From assembly GCA_022340745.1 (NCBI GenBank), contig JAJDNL010000240.1, positions 1-33,558 of the forward strand: a stretch of 33,558 nucleotides of DNA, in the 5' to 3' direction. This DNA is from Deltaproteobacteria bacterium (GTDB lineage: Bacteria; Desulfobacterota; Syntrophobacteria; BM002). The notes beneath the pieces were generated by a model. The model did not search any database, was not told where the DNA came from, and saw only the letters and a program-made list of their open reading frames with translations. Positions 23,570-32,872 of this stretch are shown here, piece by piece; position 1 is the first letter of the stretch, and every line of letters begins with the position of its first letter. The translations under genes and the position numbers were made by a program.

Positions 23570-24328
23570 ATGCCCATGACCCATGACCAGAGAAAGAATT
23601 ACAAACTCGTCCTCGAATATGATGGCTCTAACTACCACGGCTGGCAGCGCCAGAGGGGTGTGCTGAGCATCCAAGAAGTCGTGGAAACGAGTCTGGCGAT
23701 TATGACCCAGGCTCCGGTTCGATTGACAGGAGCTGGCAGAACCGATGCTGGTGTCCATGCCAGGGGTCAGGTAGCCAACTTCTTCAGTGAAACCAGGATT
23801 CCCCCGAAGAGACTGCGCCGTGGTTTAAATGGCCTGCTTCCGGATGACATTGTTGCCCTGGACTTGACTCAGGTATCTAATCGGTTTCATGCTCGCTTCC
23901 AAGCACGTAGCAAGGTCTATGAATACCGGATTTATAACGGCCCGATACCGCCGGCCTTGGGGAGGCAGTACGGTTGGCATATAGGGCAACCACTGAGATG
24001 GGATTCCATGGAGAGCTGTTTGAAGCTCCTGGAAGGAAGACATGATTTTACCTCATTCCGGGCAACGGGGAGCCATGTTCGGAGCAGTGAGAGGATAGTC
24101 CTGTCCACCGGGATCGCCTCGACCGGAAAAGATATTCGGGTCATCACCATCGAGGCCAATGGCTTCCTCAGATACATGATGCGCAACATAGTCGGCACCT
24201 TGGTGGAGGTGGGACGGGGCAAGCTCACAGCTGAAGGGTTTTCTGCGGTTGTGGCTGCCTGCGACCGCAAACAAGCGGGAATGACAGCACCGGCTCGGGG
24301 CCTCTGCTTGCTGGAGGTTCGGTATTAG
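23570..24328 (+). CDS. truA: tRNA pseudouridine(38-40) synthase
   Basis: TruA converts uridines 38-40 of the tRNA anticodon arm to pseudouridine. The 252-residue protein has YDGSNYHGWQRQ near the N terminus and the catalytic aspartate in GAGRTDAGVHARGQ (Asp59, against Asp60 in E. coli). It also has RFHARFQARSKVYEYRI, HDFTSFRA and FLRYMMRNIVGTLVEVG. The start is either the ATG at 23570 or the one at 23576. The ribosome-binding site is weak for both. Longer in-frame extensions from 23456 overlap argC and are not family-like. A GCGCATAGCGC microrepeat follows the stop. Confidence 0.95.
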   Translation: MPMTHDQRKNYKLVLEYDGSNYHGWQRQRGVLSIQEVVETSLAIMTQAPVRLTGAGRTDAGVHARGQVANFFSETRIPPKRLRRGLNGLLPDDIVALDLTQVSNRFHARFQARSKVYEYRIYNGPIPPALGRQYGWHIGQPLRWDSMESCLKLLEGRHDFTSFRATGSHVRSSERIVLSTGIASTGKDIRVITIEANGFLRYMMRNIVGTLVEVGRGKLTAEGFSAVVAACDRKQAGMTAPARGLCLLEVRY

Positions 24329-24813
24329 GGAGCGCATAGCGCATGGCGTTTCTCTGGCGGTTAGGACTCATCAGCCGGATCAATGAGGTCGAGAGTTCCA
24401 GGTTTGTGGGTCCAAATCCGCTGACTAATCTTATGCCGAATTTATGTAAGTGAGACTCTGGACCCTGTGATCTCGTGCGCGGCTCATTAGATGTGTCAAT
24501 TGAAGCACTGAGCGAGCAATCGACTGTCGGTGTTTTAGGGAGGCCTCACGGAGTGAACCTATTCAAGTACGAAATGTACAAATACGGTGAATCAAAAAGT
24601 GTACCGCAAGGTGATAAAGCCACAGATCACTGCAATGAAATTTGCCTTGACAAAGAAAAGTTGTTTTCCTAAGTTGAAATTATCATTAGTGATTTTGGAT
24701 ATTAACTTACATTCTCCATAGTGGATTGCTGTGGCTGCTGGATGGGATGGGACTTAAGGCCCTTGGTCTGTATTTTGCATAAAAACCCCGAGACCAAGAT
24801 AAAAAAATCCTGT
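24329..24813. other. Long gap after truA, left of element C
   Basis: The first 25 bases hold a GCGCATAGCGC microrepeat. A 65-codon frame with a GTG start (24475-24672) has no ribosome-binding site and no recognisable motif, and I do not call it. TTGACA (24647-24652) with TAAGTT after 17 bases is a weak promoter candidate pointing at pilB. CTTGGTCT (24762-24769) and AGACCAAG (24791-24798) form a perfect 8-bp inverted pair. Nothing else is recognised. Confidence 0.4.
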
Positions 24814-25071
24814 TAGCCCGGATATGGCACGAATCGCCCTCTCGAGATCGTGGAGAAGGGTATGCCTGCCCGCCATGCGAACAAGGCGAGGTGGGCGGGT
24901 CACCGGGTCATCACAGGGGGGCGGAGCGAACCGCACTTGAACAGTTCCTTGCAGAGGGAGCTTGTCCTGAGCGTAGACGAAGGAACACGCGAGGACGCCC
25001 GGCTTCCGGTTCGTAGAGAAGGACGGTCATATCCGCGGTCGCAACAGTTCGTTCATGAAATATCCGGACTA
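24814..25071. mobile_element. R1 element C: 258-bp element abutting pilB
   Basis: The left end (24814-24833, TAGCCCGGATATGGCACGAA) and right end (25052-25071, TTCATGAAATATCCGGACTA) are imperfect inverted repeats of the R1 end. The inner motif GGTCATATCCGCGGTCGCA (25025-25043) is present. The middle carries GCTTGTCCTGAGCGTAGACG (24959-24978), which resembles a motif I have seen dispersed in many environmental genomes. No coding capacity is seen. The GGGAGG ribosome-binding sequence of pilB starts two bases after the right end. Confidence 0.7.
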
Positions 25072-25090
25072 AGGGAGGTAAGGTCCTTAA

Positions 25091-26782
25091 ATGGCGCAAA
25101 AGCTGGGCAATTTTTTGGTGCGCGAGGGTTTGATCACAACCGAACAGCTGGATAGCGCACTCCAAGAGCAAAAGTCCAACGGGGGCATGCTGGGAAGCAA
25201 CCTCGTGAAGATGGGGTATATCGAAGAGGCCGAGCTCATGGAGTTCTTGAGCAAGCAATTCGGTGTGCCCTCCACCGACCCTTCCAAGTTGGACGTTGAT
25301 TCTGATGTGATCGAGATGATACCGGGGAACATCGTCCAGAAGTATAAGATCGTTCCTATTTCCTTGGAGGGGCAGACGCTGACCATAGCCATGGTCGATC
25401 CCTCCAATATTTTTATCATTGATGACATTAAATTTCTCACCCGGAAAAACATTCGTGTTACGGTAGCCACAGAGACTTCGATCAAGTCGGCCATGGACAG
25501 GTTCTACGATGCTGGTGCTTCCTTGGAAGATGTTATGAGTGAGTTCGATGAAGAAGGCGTAGATGTGGTCGAGTCTTCTGAAGACCTCGATCTTGGGGAA
25601 CTGGAAAGCGCGGCCGAGCAGGCGCCAGTGGTGAAGCTGGTAAATCTGATCCTGGTGGATGCCATCAAGAAGATGGCCAGTGACATCCACATTGAACCCT
25701 ATGAAAAGAGTTTTCGGGTACGCTACCGTATTGATGGAGTCCTCTATGAAGTGATGAAGCCGCCGATGAAGCTGAGAAATGCGCTTCTCTCGCGGATCAA
25801 GATCATGTCCAGGCTCGATATTGCAGAACGCCGCTTGCCTCAAGACGGTCGCATTAAACTCAAGACCAAGGGCAAGGAGATGGATTTCCGTGTGTCTGTG
25901 CTCCCAACCCTGTTTGGAGAGAAGATAGTCCTCAGACTTCTGGACAAATCCAATCTCCAACTGGACATGACCAAGTTGGGCTTTGAGCAAAAGCAGCTGG
26001 ATCATTTTAAAGATGCGATCTATAAGCCGTTTGGGATGGTGCTGGTAACCGGGCCCACCGGGAGCGGCAAGACCACCACTCTTTACAGTGCTCTCTCAGA
26101 ATTGAACAAAGCAACAGAAAACATATCCACTGCAGAGGATCCCGTGGAGTTCAACCTGGGCGGGATCAACCAGGTGCAGATGCATGAATCCATTGGACTC
26201 ACCTTTGCAGCGGCCCTGCGCTCCTTTCTGCGTCAGGACCCAGACATAATTATGGTGGGCGAGGTCCGTGATTTCGAGACCGCGGAAATAGCAATCAAGG
26301 CGGCGCTCACGGGCCATATGGTTTTGAGCACCCTTCATACCAATGACGCTCCAAGCACCGTCAACCGTTTGCTCAATATGGGGGTGGAACCCTTTCTGGT
26401 TTCCTCGGCAGTAAACCTTATTCTTGCTCAGCGGCTTTCCCGCCGAGTCTGTGAGGATTGCAGAGAGGAGTTGGAAATCCCCAAGGAGACGTTGCTGGAT
26501 TTAGGAGTCCCTGACGAAGAGGTGGGTAGCTTCAAGTGCCACCATGGTACTGGTTGCCCCACCTGCAGCCAGACAGGGTATAAAGGCCGCATTGCCCTTT
26601 ATGAGGTTATGCCGCTGTACGAGGAGCTTAAGGAGCTGGTTCTGGTAGGAGCTTCCAGCACCGAGATCAAACGTGAAGCGATGCGGTTAGGTATGCTGAC
26701 CCTAAGGCAGTCAGGCATCAATAAACTGAAAGAAGGAATTACTACCGTGGAGGAAGTGGTTCGCTGTTCAGTCAAAGATTAG
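25091..26782 (+). CDS. pilB: Type IV pilus assembly ATPase PilB (GspE family)
   Basis: PilB is the hexameric cytosolic ATPase that drives pilus extension. The 563-residue protein has an N-terminal GspE/PilB domain (about 1-140, LGNFLVREGLITTEQLDSAL). The secretion ATPase core carries Walker A GPTGSGKT (321-328), an Asp box, and an EVRDFETAEIA Walker B. A zinc-binding set has CEDC (Cys454, Cys457) and CPTC (Cys489, Cys492), typical of PilB/GspE and absent from PilT. The ATG at 25091 follows GGGAGGTAAGG. pilC and pilS follow in order, which favours PilB over a type II secretion GspE. No pilT retraction ATPase is present in the window. The upstream region is a mobile-type element, so its promoter may lie in or before repeat DNA. 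Confidence 0.93.
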   Translation: MAQKLGNFLVREGLITTEQLDSALQEQKSNGGMLGSNLVKMGYIEEAELMEFLSKQFGVPSTDPSKLDVDSDVIEMIPGNIVQKYKIVPISLEGQTLTIAMVDPSNIFIIDDIKFLTRKNIRVTVATETSIKSAMDRFYDAGASLEDVMSEFDEEGVDVVESSEDLDLGELESAAEQAPVVKLVNLILVDAIKKMASDIHIEPYEKSFRVRYRIDGVLYEVMKPPMKLRNALLSRIKIMSRLDIAERRLPQDGRIKLKTKGKEMDFRVSVLPTLFGEKIVLRLLDKSNLQLDMTKLGFEQKQLDHFKDAIYKPFGMVLVTGPTGSGKTTTLYSALSELNKATENISTAEDPVEFNLGGINQVQMHESIGLTFAAALRSFLRQDPDIIMVGEVRDFETAEIAIKAALTGHMVLSTLHTNDAPSTVNRLLNMGVEPFLVSSAVNLILAQRLSRRVCEDCREELEIPKETLLDLGVPDEEVGSFKCHHGTGCPTCSQTGYKGRIALYEVMPLYEELKELVLVGASSTEIKREAMRLGMLTLRQSGINKLKEGITTVEEVVRCSVKD

Positions 26783-26938
26783 CTTGCTTTACTTTCCTCA
26801 GCTGGCAACCATAGGCAGCAGGACGACTGCAGGGCACGAAGCGCTAAGATGCAGAAACAAGCGTGGTCATGGTGATTAGGCCGGGAGGATGTAACCATCC
26901 GTAACATTAACGCCTACTAGATTAACAAAGGAGCGACC

Positions 26939-28150
26939 ATGCCAGATTTCATATGGACAGGGGTCAATCGCAAGGGCAAAAAGAAAAAGGGTGAGATGGA
27001 AGCCGACAGCGAAAATTTTGTTCGCCTCACCCTAAGGCGTCAGGGTATTGAGCCCACGAAGATCAAACCGAAACCCAAAGACCTCTTTGCAAACGTCAAG
27101 TTTCTCCAGCCCAAGGTGACCGAAAAGGACATCGTGGTTATGACCCGCCAGTTTGCGACTATGATTGACGCGGGTCTGCCGTTGGTTCAGTGTCTGGAGA
27201 TTCTTTTCAGCCAGCAAGAAAATAAGACGTTTAAAAGGATACTGAAAAACATAAAAGAGGACGTTGAGGAAGGGTCCACCTTTGCTGACGCGTTGAAACA
27301 GCATCCTGATGTCTTTGACGACCTTTTTGTTAACCTTGTGGCCGCGGGCGAGATCGGCGGTATTCTGGATATCATCTTGAATCGACTGGCGGCGTACATC
27401 GAGAAGGCTGCCAAATTAAAGAAGAAGGTGAAAGGAGCCATGACCTATCCCATCGTGGTTATGGTTATTGCTGTTCTGGTGGTGGCCGTTATCCTTATTT
27501 TTGTGATCCCGGTGTTTCAGTCAATGTTCGCCGACTTCGGCAAAGCACTACCTGTTCCCACCCAGATAGTGGTAGCGATGAGTAATTTCGTCAAGAGCTA
27601 TATCCTCTACATCATTGTCGGAGTGGTTCTCCTGATATTTGCTTTTAGGCGATTCTATAAAACTGAAAAAGGCCGAGCTCTGGTGGACAAGTGGGTCCTC
27701 AAACTTCCCGTTTTCGGCATGCTACTGCGCAAGGTAGCTGTGGCTAAATTCACCCGTACTCTGGGCACTATGATCAGCAGTGGTGTCCCAATCCTGGATA
27801 GCCTGGACATCGTAGCAGCTACCGCTGGGAATATGACCATCGAGGGGGCAATCCGGGAAACCAGACAAAGCATCAGTGAGGGCCGGACCATTGCCGAACC
27901 CTTAGCCGACAGTGATGTTTTTCCGTCCATGGTTGTCCAGATGATCTCGGTGGGTGAAGCCACTGGTGCCTTGGATACCATGTTGGGTAAAATTGCCGAT
28001 TTCTATGATGATGAAGTTGATGCAGCCGTTGACGCTCTTACCGCTATGCTCGAGCCGTTTATGATGGTTTTTCTGGGAGGCACCATAGGTGGTCTCGTAG
28101 TATCCATGTATCTTCCCATATTTCAGATGGCCGGAGCCATGGGTGGCTGA
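26939..28150 (+). CDS. pilC: Type IV pilus inner membrane platform protein PilC
   Basis: PilC is the inner-membrane platform on which PilB acts to insert pilin subunits. The 403-residue protein contains two GspF/PilC domains (about 70-195 and 270-395). They are marked by FATMIDAGLPLVQCLEIL and FTRTLGTMISSGVPILDSL, each followed by a GGxLD-type turn (GEIGGILD and GEATGALD). Three hydrophobic segments appear at about 170-195, 220-240 and 375-398. AAGGAG lies six bases before the ATG at 26939. It follows pilB by 156 bases, a gap with a small GGATG/CATCC hairpin, and precedes pilS by 6 bases. Confidence 0.95.
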   Translation: MPDFIWTGVNRKGKKKKGEMEADSENFVRLTLRRQGIEPTKIKPKPKDLFANVKFLQPKVTEKDIVVMTRQFATMIDAGLPLVQCLEILFSQQENKTFKRILKNIKEDVEEGSTFADALKQHPDVFDDLFVNLVAAGEIGGILDIILNRLAAYIEKAAKLKKKVKGAMTYPIVVMVIAVLVVAVILIFVIPVFQSMFADFGKALPVPTQIVVAMSNFVKSYILYIIVGVVLLIFAFRRFYKTEKGRALVDKWVLKLPVFGMLLRKVAVAKFTRTLGTMISSGVPILDSLDIVAATAGNMTIEGAIRETRQSISEGRTIAEPLADSDVFPSMVVQMISVGEATGALDTMLGKIADFYDDEVDAAVDALTAMLEPFMMVFLGGTIGGLVVSMYLPIFQMAGAMGG

Positions 28151-28156
28151 TCAACC

Positions 28157-29887
28157 ATGTCTGAGTTGGAACAGGATCCGACAGAGCGCAACAAGGAGCT
28201 TCTGGAAAGAATCAAGTGGCTCATGGTCCTCAGGTTGCTCTTTGCCACCTTTCTCCTTGTTGCCACCGTTGTTGTGCAGGCCCGGGCTTATCCCTCCGTC
28301 TCTAATACCTCACTTGCCTCATTGTACATTCTCACCGGCGTCATCTACTTTCTAACTCTTTGCTATGCCTTGTTGCTAGACCGCATCAAGAGATACACTC
28401 TTTTTGCTTATGTACAGCTCTTTTTCGATGTGCTTTTCGTGACGGCATTGATTTATGTCACCGGAGGCATCGAGAGTATTTTTTCGTTCATGTACATACT
28501 CACAATTATCAATGCTGCCATCATGCTCTACCGTCGTGGAGGCCTTCTCATAGCTTCGGCTAGTAGCATCGGTTACGGCTCCTTGCTGGACCTCCAATAT
28601 TTCGGCATTATTCATCCTTATTACACCCGCGCTTCCGCGCTGATGACCTACACCATTGGCTACTACTTCTATACCCTGCTGATGAACATTGCCGCCTTTT
28701 ATCTGGTGGCTTTCTTGAGCAGTTATCTGGCCGAGGAGCTTCGCCGCAGCAGCGTCAAGCTGAAAGCAAAGCAGTATGACTTGGACCAACTTGAGCTGCT
28801 AAACCGCAATATTGTTCAAAGTATCAATACTGGACTTATGACTCTGAACAATCAACTCGAGATTTCATATATTAACCCGGCAGCCGAACAGATTTCTGGA
28901 TTCGGCTATAGGGATCTAGAGGGGGTTCATATTGGTGATATTTTTCCGAAAATTGTACCCTATCTAGGTATCAGTGATACAAGGAGCGGCAATGATGACA
29001 TGCCTCAACCGCAGAAAGGGATTGACGTTGATTTTGATCGACGAGATGGGATTAGGCTCCATTTAGGCTTCTCCCAATCGATTCTAAAAGATCCAGGGGG
29101 CGAAGAAATAGGGTTGATCTTAATATTTCAGGATCTAACTGAATTTCGTCAGATGCAGGATCAGGTGCGACGGATGGACCGCTTGGCAGTGGCGGGTGAA
29201 CTTGCAGCTGGTATTGCGCATGAGATTAAGAATCCCCTCGCTTCACTGAGCGGCTCCATACAGATGCTCAGGGACGAGGTGAATTTCGGACCGATGCAAC
29301 AGCGGCTGATGGACATCACCATGCGGGAAGCGGAAAGGCTCAATGCGCTGGTGAACGAGTTTCTCCTTTTTTCCCGGCCGGAAAAAGCGGTGGATAGATC
29401 GGTTGAGGTGAACGAGGTTATTGACGATACCTTGGAGATGTTGAAAAACAGCCCAGAGCTCTCCCGGCCCATTCGTATCGAAAAGACTCTGAGCAAGAAC
29501 CTATGGGTTCACATTGATTCTCAACGGCTTCAGCAGGTGATCTGGAACCTGGTGCTCAATGCTGTCCAAGAAATGAAAAACAGTGGTCGTCTCTCCGTCA
29601 CCACTGCTATCCGTAAGAAGCGAGGATCAGGAGATGCTCAGGAAAAGCTGGCCGAGATTTCAATTTCAGACACAGGCCCAGGGATTTTGCCGGAGAATCA
29701 GGGGAAAGTGTTTGATCCGTTCTTTACCACCAAGGACCAGGGCACGGGTTTGGGCCTGACCATCGTTCACCGGATAGTAGAGAACTATGACGGTAAGATC
29801 TTCATCAACAGCGATGGACACAGTGGTACTACCTTCACACTCCACTTCCCTCTAGCGGAGGAAGACCCCCAAGACAGACCTCAGTAG
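28157..29887 (+). CDS. pilS: Membrane sensor histidine kinase, PilS-like
   Basis: This is a two-component sensor kinase. The 576-residue protein begins with about six transmembrane helices (about 20-205). A PAS domain follows (about 215-335, ILLLNRN-type start then INTGLMTLNNQLEISYINPA). The HisKA domain has the phosphorylated histidine in GIAHEIKNPL (His355). The ATPase domain has N box NLVLNAVQEM, G1 SDTGPGI and G2 GTGLGLTIVHRIVE. Six-helix sensors next to pilB-pilC are typically PilS, which with the sigma-54 activator PilR controls pilin expression. No pilR follows; lysS does. The start ATG is six bases after pilC, so it is probably co-transcribed with it. The sensed signal is unknown. Confidence 0.88.
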   Translation: MSELEQDPTERNKELLERIKWLMVLRLLFATFLLVATVVVQARAYPSVSNTSLASLYILTGVIYFLTLCYALLLDRIKRYTLFAYVQLFFDVLFVTALIYVTGGIESIFSFMYILTIINAAIMLYRRGGLLIASASSIGYGSLLDLQYFGIIHPYYTRASALMTYTIGYYFYTLLMNIAAFYLVAFLSSYLAEELRRSSVKLKAKQYDLDQLELLNRNIVQSINTGLMTLNNQLEISYINPAAEQISGFGYRDLEGVHIGDIFPKIVPYLGISDTRSGNDDMPQPQKGIDVDFDRRDGIRLHLGFSQSILKDPGGEEIGLILIFQDLTEFRQMQDQVRRMDRLAVAGELAAGIAHEIKNPLASLSGSIQMLRDEVNFGPMQQRLMDITMREAERLNALVNEFLLFSRPEKAVDRSVEVNEVIDDTLEMLKNSPELSRPIRIEKTLSKNLWVHIDSQRLQQVIWNLVLNAVQEMKNSGRLSVTTAIRKKRGSGDAQEKLAEISISDTGPGILPENQGKVFDPFFTTKDQGTGLGLTIVHRIVENYDGKIFINSDGHSGTTFTLHFPLAEEDPQDRPQ

Positions 29888-30119
29888 CCCGCCTATAGTG
29901 CTTGACTCCACTGGGTAAATGATTTATCGTAACGCGTTTTGAGGCCCTGAGACCACAGGGTGTGACCACTCATTTTGTGCAGGGGGAGTCACAACCAGAG
30001 AGACGAGAAATACTCCTGCGAACTTCGGTTGGAAACTGCATCTTTTTCTCCGTGTCCTCGGTGGTCTGTGGTTCATTTTTCTTGGCCGCCGGGTTCCCCA
30101 TCATTCTAGAGATATGACC

Positions 30120-31601
30120 ATGAGCGAAGAAAGCCAGGTATTGCAACAGCGAAGACAAAAGGCTCGTGAGTTACGAGATGCGGGTGTCCAATTATACCCG
30201 AATGATTTTAGCGTTCAGGATCACCTGATGGATGTTAAGGAACATTACGGGGCATGGAGTGAAGAGGATCTAGCTCAAGAGCAGAAGATTTTTCTCTGTG
30301 CGGGCCGTATCATTTCCATACGTTCCTTTGGCCGAGCTTCTTTTATGCACATCAAAGATGCTACTGGTAAATTGCAAGTCTACGTTCAACGAGACGTGAT
30401 AGGTCAAGACGAGTATCGATTTTTCAAAAAGATGGACATAGGTGATTTTGTCGGCATCAAGGGTACGGTTTTTCGCACTCGTAAAGGTGAGTTGACCTTG
30501 CAAGCCCAGGAGGTAAGACTCCTGAGCAAGAGTCTGCGACCTTTACCCGAAAAATGGCACGGGCTTCGTGATGTCGAAACCAGGTACCGTCAGCGCTATG
30601 TAGATCTAATGGTAAACGACTACGTTCGCGAGGTTTTCATCAAGAGAGCCAAGATCATCCAGAAAACACAAGAATTTCTCAAGGGTCGCGGTTTCATTGA
30701 GGTGGAGACCCCGATGATGCAACCTATTCCCGGTGGTGCCACTGCACGTCCGTTCAAGACCTTTCACAATGCCCTAGGCATAGACCTGTATCTTCGAATC
30801 GCTCCTGAACTGTATCTCAAACGCCTTCTGGTGGGTGGCTTTGAGCGGGTTTTTGAGATAAATCGAAATTTTCGTAATGAAGGGATATCGTTCCAGCACA
30901 ATCCAGAATTTACCATGTTGGAATTCTATCAAGCGTATGCCACCTATGAAGACTTGATGACCTTCACTGAAGAAATGGTCTGCTGGGTGGCCCAGGAAGT
31001 AAATGGCAGCCTCCATCTATCGTTTCAAAGTAAGGCTATCGATTTGAGCCCACCCTGGCCGCGTTATCGACTCAGCGAATCACTCGTCTCCATTGGAGGT
31101 TTAGAGGGGAGCGAGGTGGAAGATGAGGAAAAACTCCGGATTAAGGCTGAGACTCTGGGAATTACTACGGCTGGACAGGAGTTTGGAAAAGTTCTCACCA
31201 AGCTATTTGATATCCTGGTAGAACCGCAGCTAGAACAACCAACTTTTATTACTCATTATCCCATCGATGTTTCTCCACTTTCACGGCGCAATGAGGAAGA
31301 TCCCTCTCTCGTGGATAGATTTGAACTTTTCATTGGTGGCTATGAAATCGCCAATGGCTTTTCCGAATTGAACGATCCCATTGATCAAAGGGAGCGATTT
31401 TTACAGCAAGTGGCGGCCCGTGAGGCTGGCGACGAAGAGGCCCACTTCATGGATGATGACTACATTCGCGCCCTGGAGTATGGCATGCCTCCCGCTGCCG
31501 GGGAGGGGGTGGGTATTGATCGATTGGTCATGCTGCTTACAGACCTGCCATCCATCCGGGAGGTGATCTTATTTCCCCACCTCAGGCCAGAGCGTAGCTA
31601 A
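30120..31601 (+). CDS. lysS: Lysyl-tRNA synthetase, class II
   Basis: LysS charges tRNA(Lys) with lysine. The 493-residue protein has an N-terminal OB-fold anticodon-binding domain (about 50-150, ICAGRI-type strand then ASFMHIKDATGKLQVYVQ). The class II catalytic domain has motif 2 FERVFEINRNFRNEG and motif 3 GEGVGIDRLVMLL. Length is normal. An ATG at 30114 is also in frame, but AGAGA lies seven bases before 30120. The gap upstream (29888-30119) holds no gene and includes a low-complexity CTCCGTGTCCTCGGTGGTC-like stretch. It is followed by lolC after 26 bases. Confidence 0.97.
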   Translation: MSEESQVLQQRRQKARELRDAGVQLYPNDFSVQDHLMDVKEHYGAWSEEDLAQEQKIFLCAGRIISIRSFGRASFMHIKDATGKLQVYVQRDVIGQDEYRFFKKMDIGDFVGIKGTVFRTRKGELTLQAQEVRLLSKSLRPLPEKWHGLRDVETRYRQRYVDLMVNDYVREVFIKRAKIIQKTQEFLKGRGFIEVETPMMQPIPGGATARPFKTFHNALGIDLYLRIAPELYLKRLLVGGFERVFEINRNFRNEGISFQHNPEFTMLEFYQAYATYEDLMTFTEEMVCWVAQEVNGSLHLSFQSKAIDLSPPWPRYRLSESLVSIGGLEGSEVEDEEKLRIKAETLGITTAGQEFGKVLTKLFDILVEPQLEQPTFITHYPIDVSPLSRRNEEDPSLVDRFELFIGGYEIANGFSELNDPIDQRERFLQQVAAREAGDEEAHFMDDDYIRALEYGMPPAAGEGVGIDRLVMLLTDLPSIREVILFPHLRPERS

Positions 31602-31627
31602 AAGGTTAGATCAAGATCCTTTCTGAT

Positions 31628-32872
31628 ATGTCCTATGAACTATTCATAGGCCTTCGTTATTTAAAGGCCAAACGCAAACAGACCTTCGTCTCCCTTATTA
31701 CCTTCATCTCCATTGCCGGGGTTATGGTGGGCGTGACCGCACTCATTGTGGTTATAGCAGTGATGAATGGGTTCAAGGAAGATCTGAGGGACAAAATTCT
31801 TGGGGTGACTTCCCATGTGGTGATTTCCCGTTTTGATGGAAATATTTCCAAGTACGATGAAGTAAGAGCCAAGGTGGAGGAAGTCTCTGGAGTGAACGCT
31901 GCCACACCTTTCATTTACACCCAGGTTATGATCAGTTCTCGTAAAGCCATATCTGGGGCAGTGCTCAGAGGAATAGAACCAAAGACTGCCAGCAAGGTTA
32001 TCAACCTACCAAAGAATCTGCGTGCTGGCAGTCTCGAAGAACTAGAAGCTGAAAAGAAGCCGGAAGGGATGAGATCCACTCCAGGAATCATTTTGGGTAA
32101 CGAACTTGCCAGGAATATTGGGGTCTCACGGGGAGACCCTGTGACGGTAATTTCTCCCCTGGGTCGTCTTACTCCCCTCGGCCGGGTACCCAGGAGTCAA
32201 ACATTTCGGGTGGCGGGAATATTTGACTCAGGAATGTACGAGTACGACTCTACCATAGCCTACGTGTCCCTATGGGCTGCTCAGCGGTTTCTCGGTATCG
32301 GAGATCGAGTCACAGGTATCGAGGTTCGGGTGGATGAAATCTATGAGGCAGATCGGGTGGCTAAAGCCATTGGCAAGGCGTTGGATGGCTATCCTTACTG
32401 GAGTAGGGACTGGATGAGGATGAACAAGAACCTTTTTTCTGCCCTAAAATTGGAAAAAATCGTGATGTTCATCATCCTCACCCTCATCATTCTGGTAGCA
32501 GCGTTCAATATAGTGGGCACGTTAATCATGGTAGTTATAGAAAAAACCAGGGATATTGCTATTCTTAAATCTATGGGGGCCACCCGCAGCAGTATTATGA
32601 AGATTTTTATGATTGAAGGAGCGGTGATCGGCCTGGTGGGAACGCTACTCGGGCTGCTTGGAGGCTACACTCTTTGCAAACTGCTGGCCACGTACAAGTT
32701 TATTGAATTGCCCAGCGATGTCTATTACATATCTACCTTGCCGGTTCAAATGAACCCACTTGACGTGGCACTCATCGCCCTAGCGGCAATAGTCATTACT
32801 CTGGCGGCTAGTGTGTATCCGGCCTGGCAGGCCTCGCGATTTGACCCAGCGGAGGCCATCCGCTATGAATAA
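31628..32872 (+). CDS. lolC: Lipoprotein-releasing ABC transporter permease, LolC/LolE family
   Basis: This inner-membrane permease extracts mature lipoproteins and hands them to LolA for transport to the outer membrane. The 414-residue protein has one N-terminal transmembrane helix (about 22-48, FVSLITFISIAGVMVGV). A large periplasmic domain spans about 50-270. Three more helices lie near 275-300, 330-355 and 375-400, the MacB/LolC fold. It ends in PAWQASRFDPAEAIRYE, the typical FtsX-family tail. Only one permease gene is present, so it probably forms a homodimer in place of the LolC-LolE pair. The stop overlaps the lolD start by eight bases. Confidence 0.93.
   Translation: MSYELFIGLRYLKAKRKQTFVSLITFISIAGVMVGVTALIVVIAVMNGFKEDLRDKILGVTSHVVISRFDGNISKYDEVRAKVEEVSGVNAATPFIYTQVMISSRKAISGAVLRGIEPKTASKVINLPKNLRAGSLEELEAEKKPEGMRSTPGIILGNELARNIGVSRGDPVTVISPLGRLTPLGRVPRSQTFRVAGIFDSGMYEYDSTIAYVSLWAAQRFLGIGDRVTGIEVRVDEIYEADRVAKAIGKALDGYPYWSRDWMRMNKNLFSALKLEKIVMFIILTLIILVAAFNIVGTLIMVVIEKTRDIAILKSMGATRSSIMKIFMIEGAVIGLVGTLLGLLGGYTLCKLLATYKFIELPSDVYYISTLPVQMNPLDVALIALAAIVITLAASVYPAWQASRFDPAEAIRYE

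Noticed and set aside
24391-24420. tRNA T-arm-like sequence (GGTTTGTGGGTCCAAATCC)
   Set aside because: The stem does not pair over five bases around a TTC loop, and no anticodon arm or acceptor stem could be placed.
24475-24672. 65-codon frame with a GTG start after truA
   Set aside because: It has no ribosome-binding site, no recognisable motif and no coupling to a neighbour, and it lies in a repeat-bordered gap.
24826-24839. Sigma-54-like promoter (TGGCACG in the left end of element C) ahead of pilB
   Set aside because: The -12 GC does not follow at the required spacing. The TGGCAC arises from substitutions in the repeat end.
26783-26938. Possible c-di-GMP riboswitch between pilB and pilC, suggested by GGCAACC and GGCCGGGAGG words
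   Set aside because: The words do not fall in the order and spacing of the GEMM consensus, and the required A-rich core near GACGCAAAGCC is missing.
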